A stretch of DNA of 62,427 nt from Weissella cibaria. GTDB taxonomy: Bacteria; Bacillota; Bacilli; Lactobacillales; Lactobacillaceae. Positions within the stretch are counted from its first letter, which is position 1. The number at the start of each line of letters is the position of its first letter. Under the pieces are notes generated by a model. It had not been told where the DNA came from and ran no database searches. It saw nothing but the letters and a program-made list of their open reading frames with translations. The DNA lies in NCBI RefSeq assembly GCF_004521965.1, contig NZ_SDGK01000016.1, forward strand, positions 1 to 62,427, written 5' to 3'. Positions 62,315 through 62,427 of the stretch are shown piece after piece. A program made the translations under genes and the position numbers.

Positions 62315-62427
62315 CTGCAGCCTCCAATTCATTTGTTATCCAATATAGACGATATCATGGTCCGTTTGTCCACTTTCTATCACTACTCATTTTAATACAA
62401 AAGGAGGCAGGGGGGGACATTAGGGGT
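62315..62427. other. window edge, no gene resolved
   Basis: AT-rich stretch, then a G-rich end (AGGAGGC and a run of seven G). It may begin the next gene upstream; nothing can be supported. Confidence 0.3.

Noticed and set aside
62409-62417. G-run at the right end
   Set aside because: At the window edge; may be a natural G tract, cannot be interpreted.
1-62427. CRISPR array, tRNA or rRNA genes
   Set aside because: No regularly spaced repeat series or cloverleaf/rRNA sequence found on reading both strands.

Overview
The window looks like a chromosomal segment of a low-to-mid GC lactic acid bacterium, most likely Weissella (W. confusa/cibaria group). This is inferred from the Lactobacillales-type gene set (pyruvate oxidase, acetolactate decarboxylase, Apf-type LysM protein, RNase J, com genes, T-box leader), from GC content near the mid-40s and from protein style; no species assignment can be proven from the sequence alone. 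Nearly every housekeeping gene is on the minus strand, so the segment reads right to left.

Left accessory island (1-11,000). A complete type I restriction-modification locus: hsdR as its own unit, then an operon of a half-length HsdS-like gene, hsdM and a full two-TRD hsdS. Convergent with hsdS sits a tyrosine recombinase, followed by a start-less silent hsdS in inverted orientation and a third, partial hsdS cassette running off the window edge. The cassettes share short repeats at the TRD boundaries, the architecture of an inverting, phase-variable hsdS system. The operon promoter is bracketed by two near-identical 18-bp dyads. Upstream of hsdR lies an unrecognised 469-aa protein gene whose 5' side carries a T-box riboswitch with no aminoacyl-tRNA gene behind it.

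Middle (11,000-30,000). Polyphosphate genes (ppx-ppk), a GlcD-type FAD oxidase, pyruvate oxidase with a cre-like palindrome, a coiled-coil DUF2325-like protein, a candidate small RNA, a small XRE regulator, a PnuC-type transporter with a structured leader and a YdcF-like protein are mixed with an unusually dense set of broken genes (quinone oxidoreductase, a TPR/helicase gene, an ADP-ribosyltransferase-like fragment, an MFS transporter, an M20 peptidase fragment and others). Many are broken by single in-frame stops or one-base indels.

Right, conserved core (30,000-62,400). Acetolactate decarboxylase; a divergent type IIA topoisomerase pair (parE-parC position); thioredoxin; mutS2-cvpA-zapA; ysxC-clpX-tig; nucleoside deoxyribosyltransferase; tuf; a TPR protein; RNase J; rpsT; rpsO; holA; comEC-comEA. 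An ISL3-family element is inserted 54 bp upstream of comEA and probably cuts the com operon off from its promoter. Then come an Apf-like LysM muralytic protein with a WalR box in its leader, coaA, helD, a small protein, recA and a stand-alone CinA amidohydrolase. Rho-independent terminators separate most units. No rRNA, tRNA or CRISPR was found.
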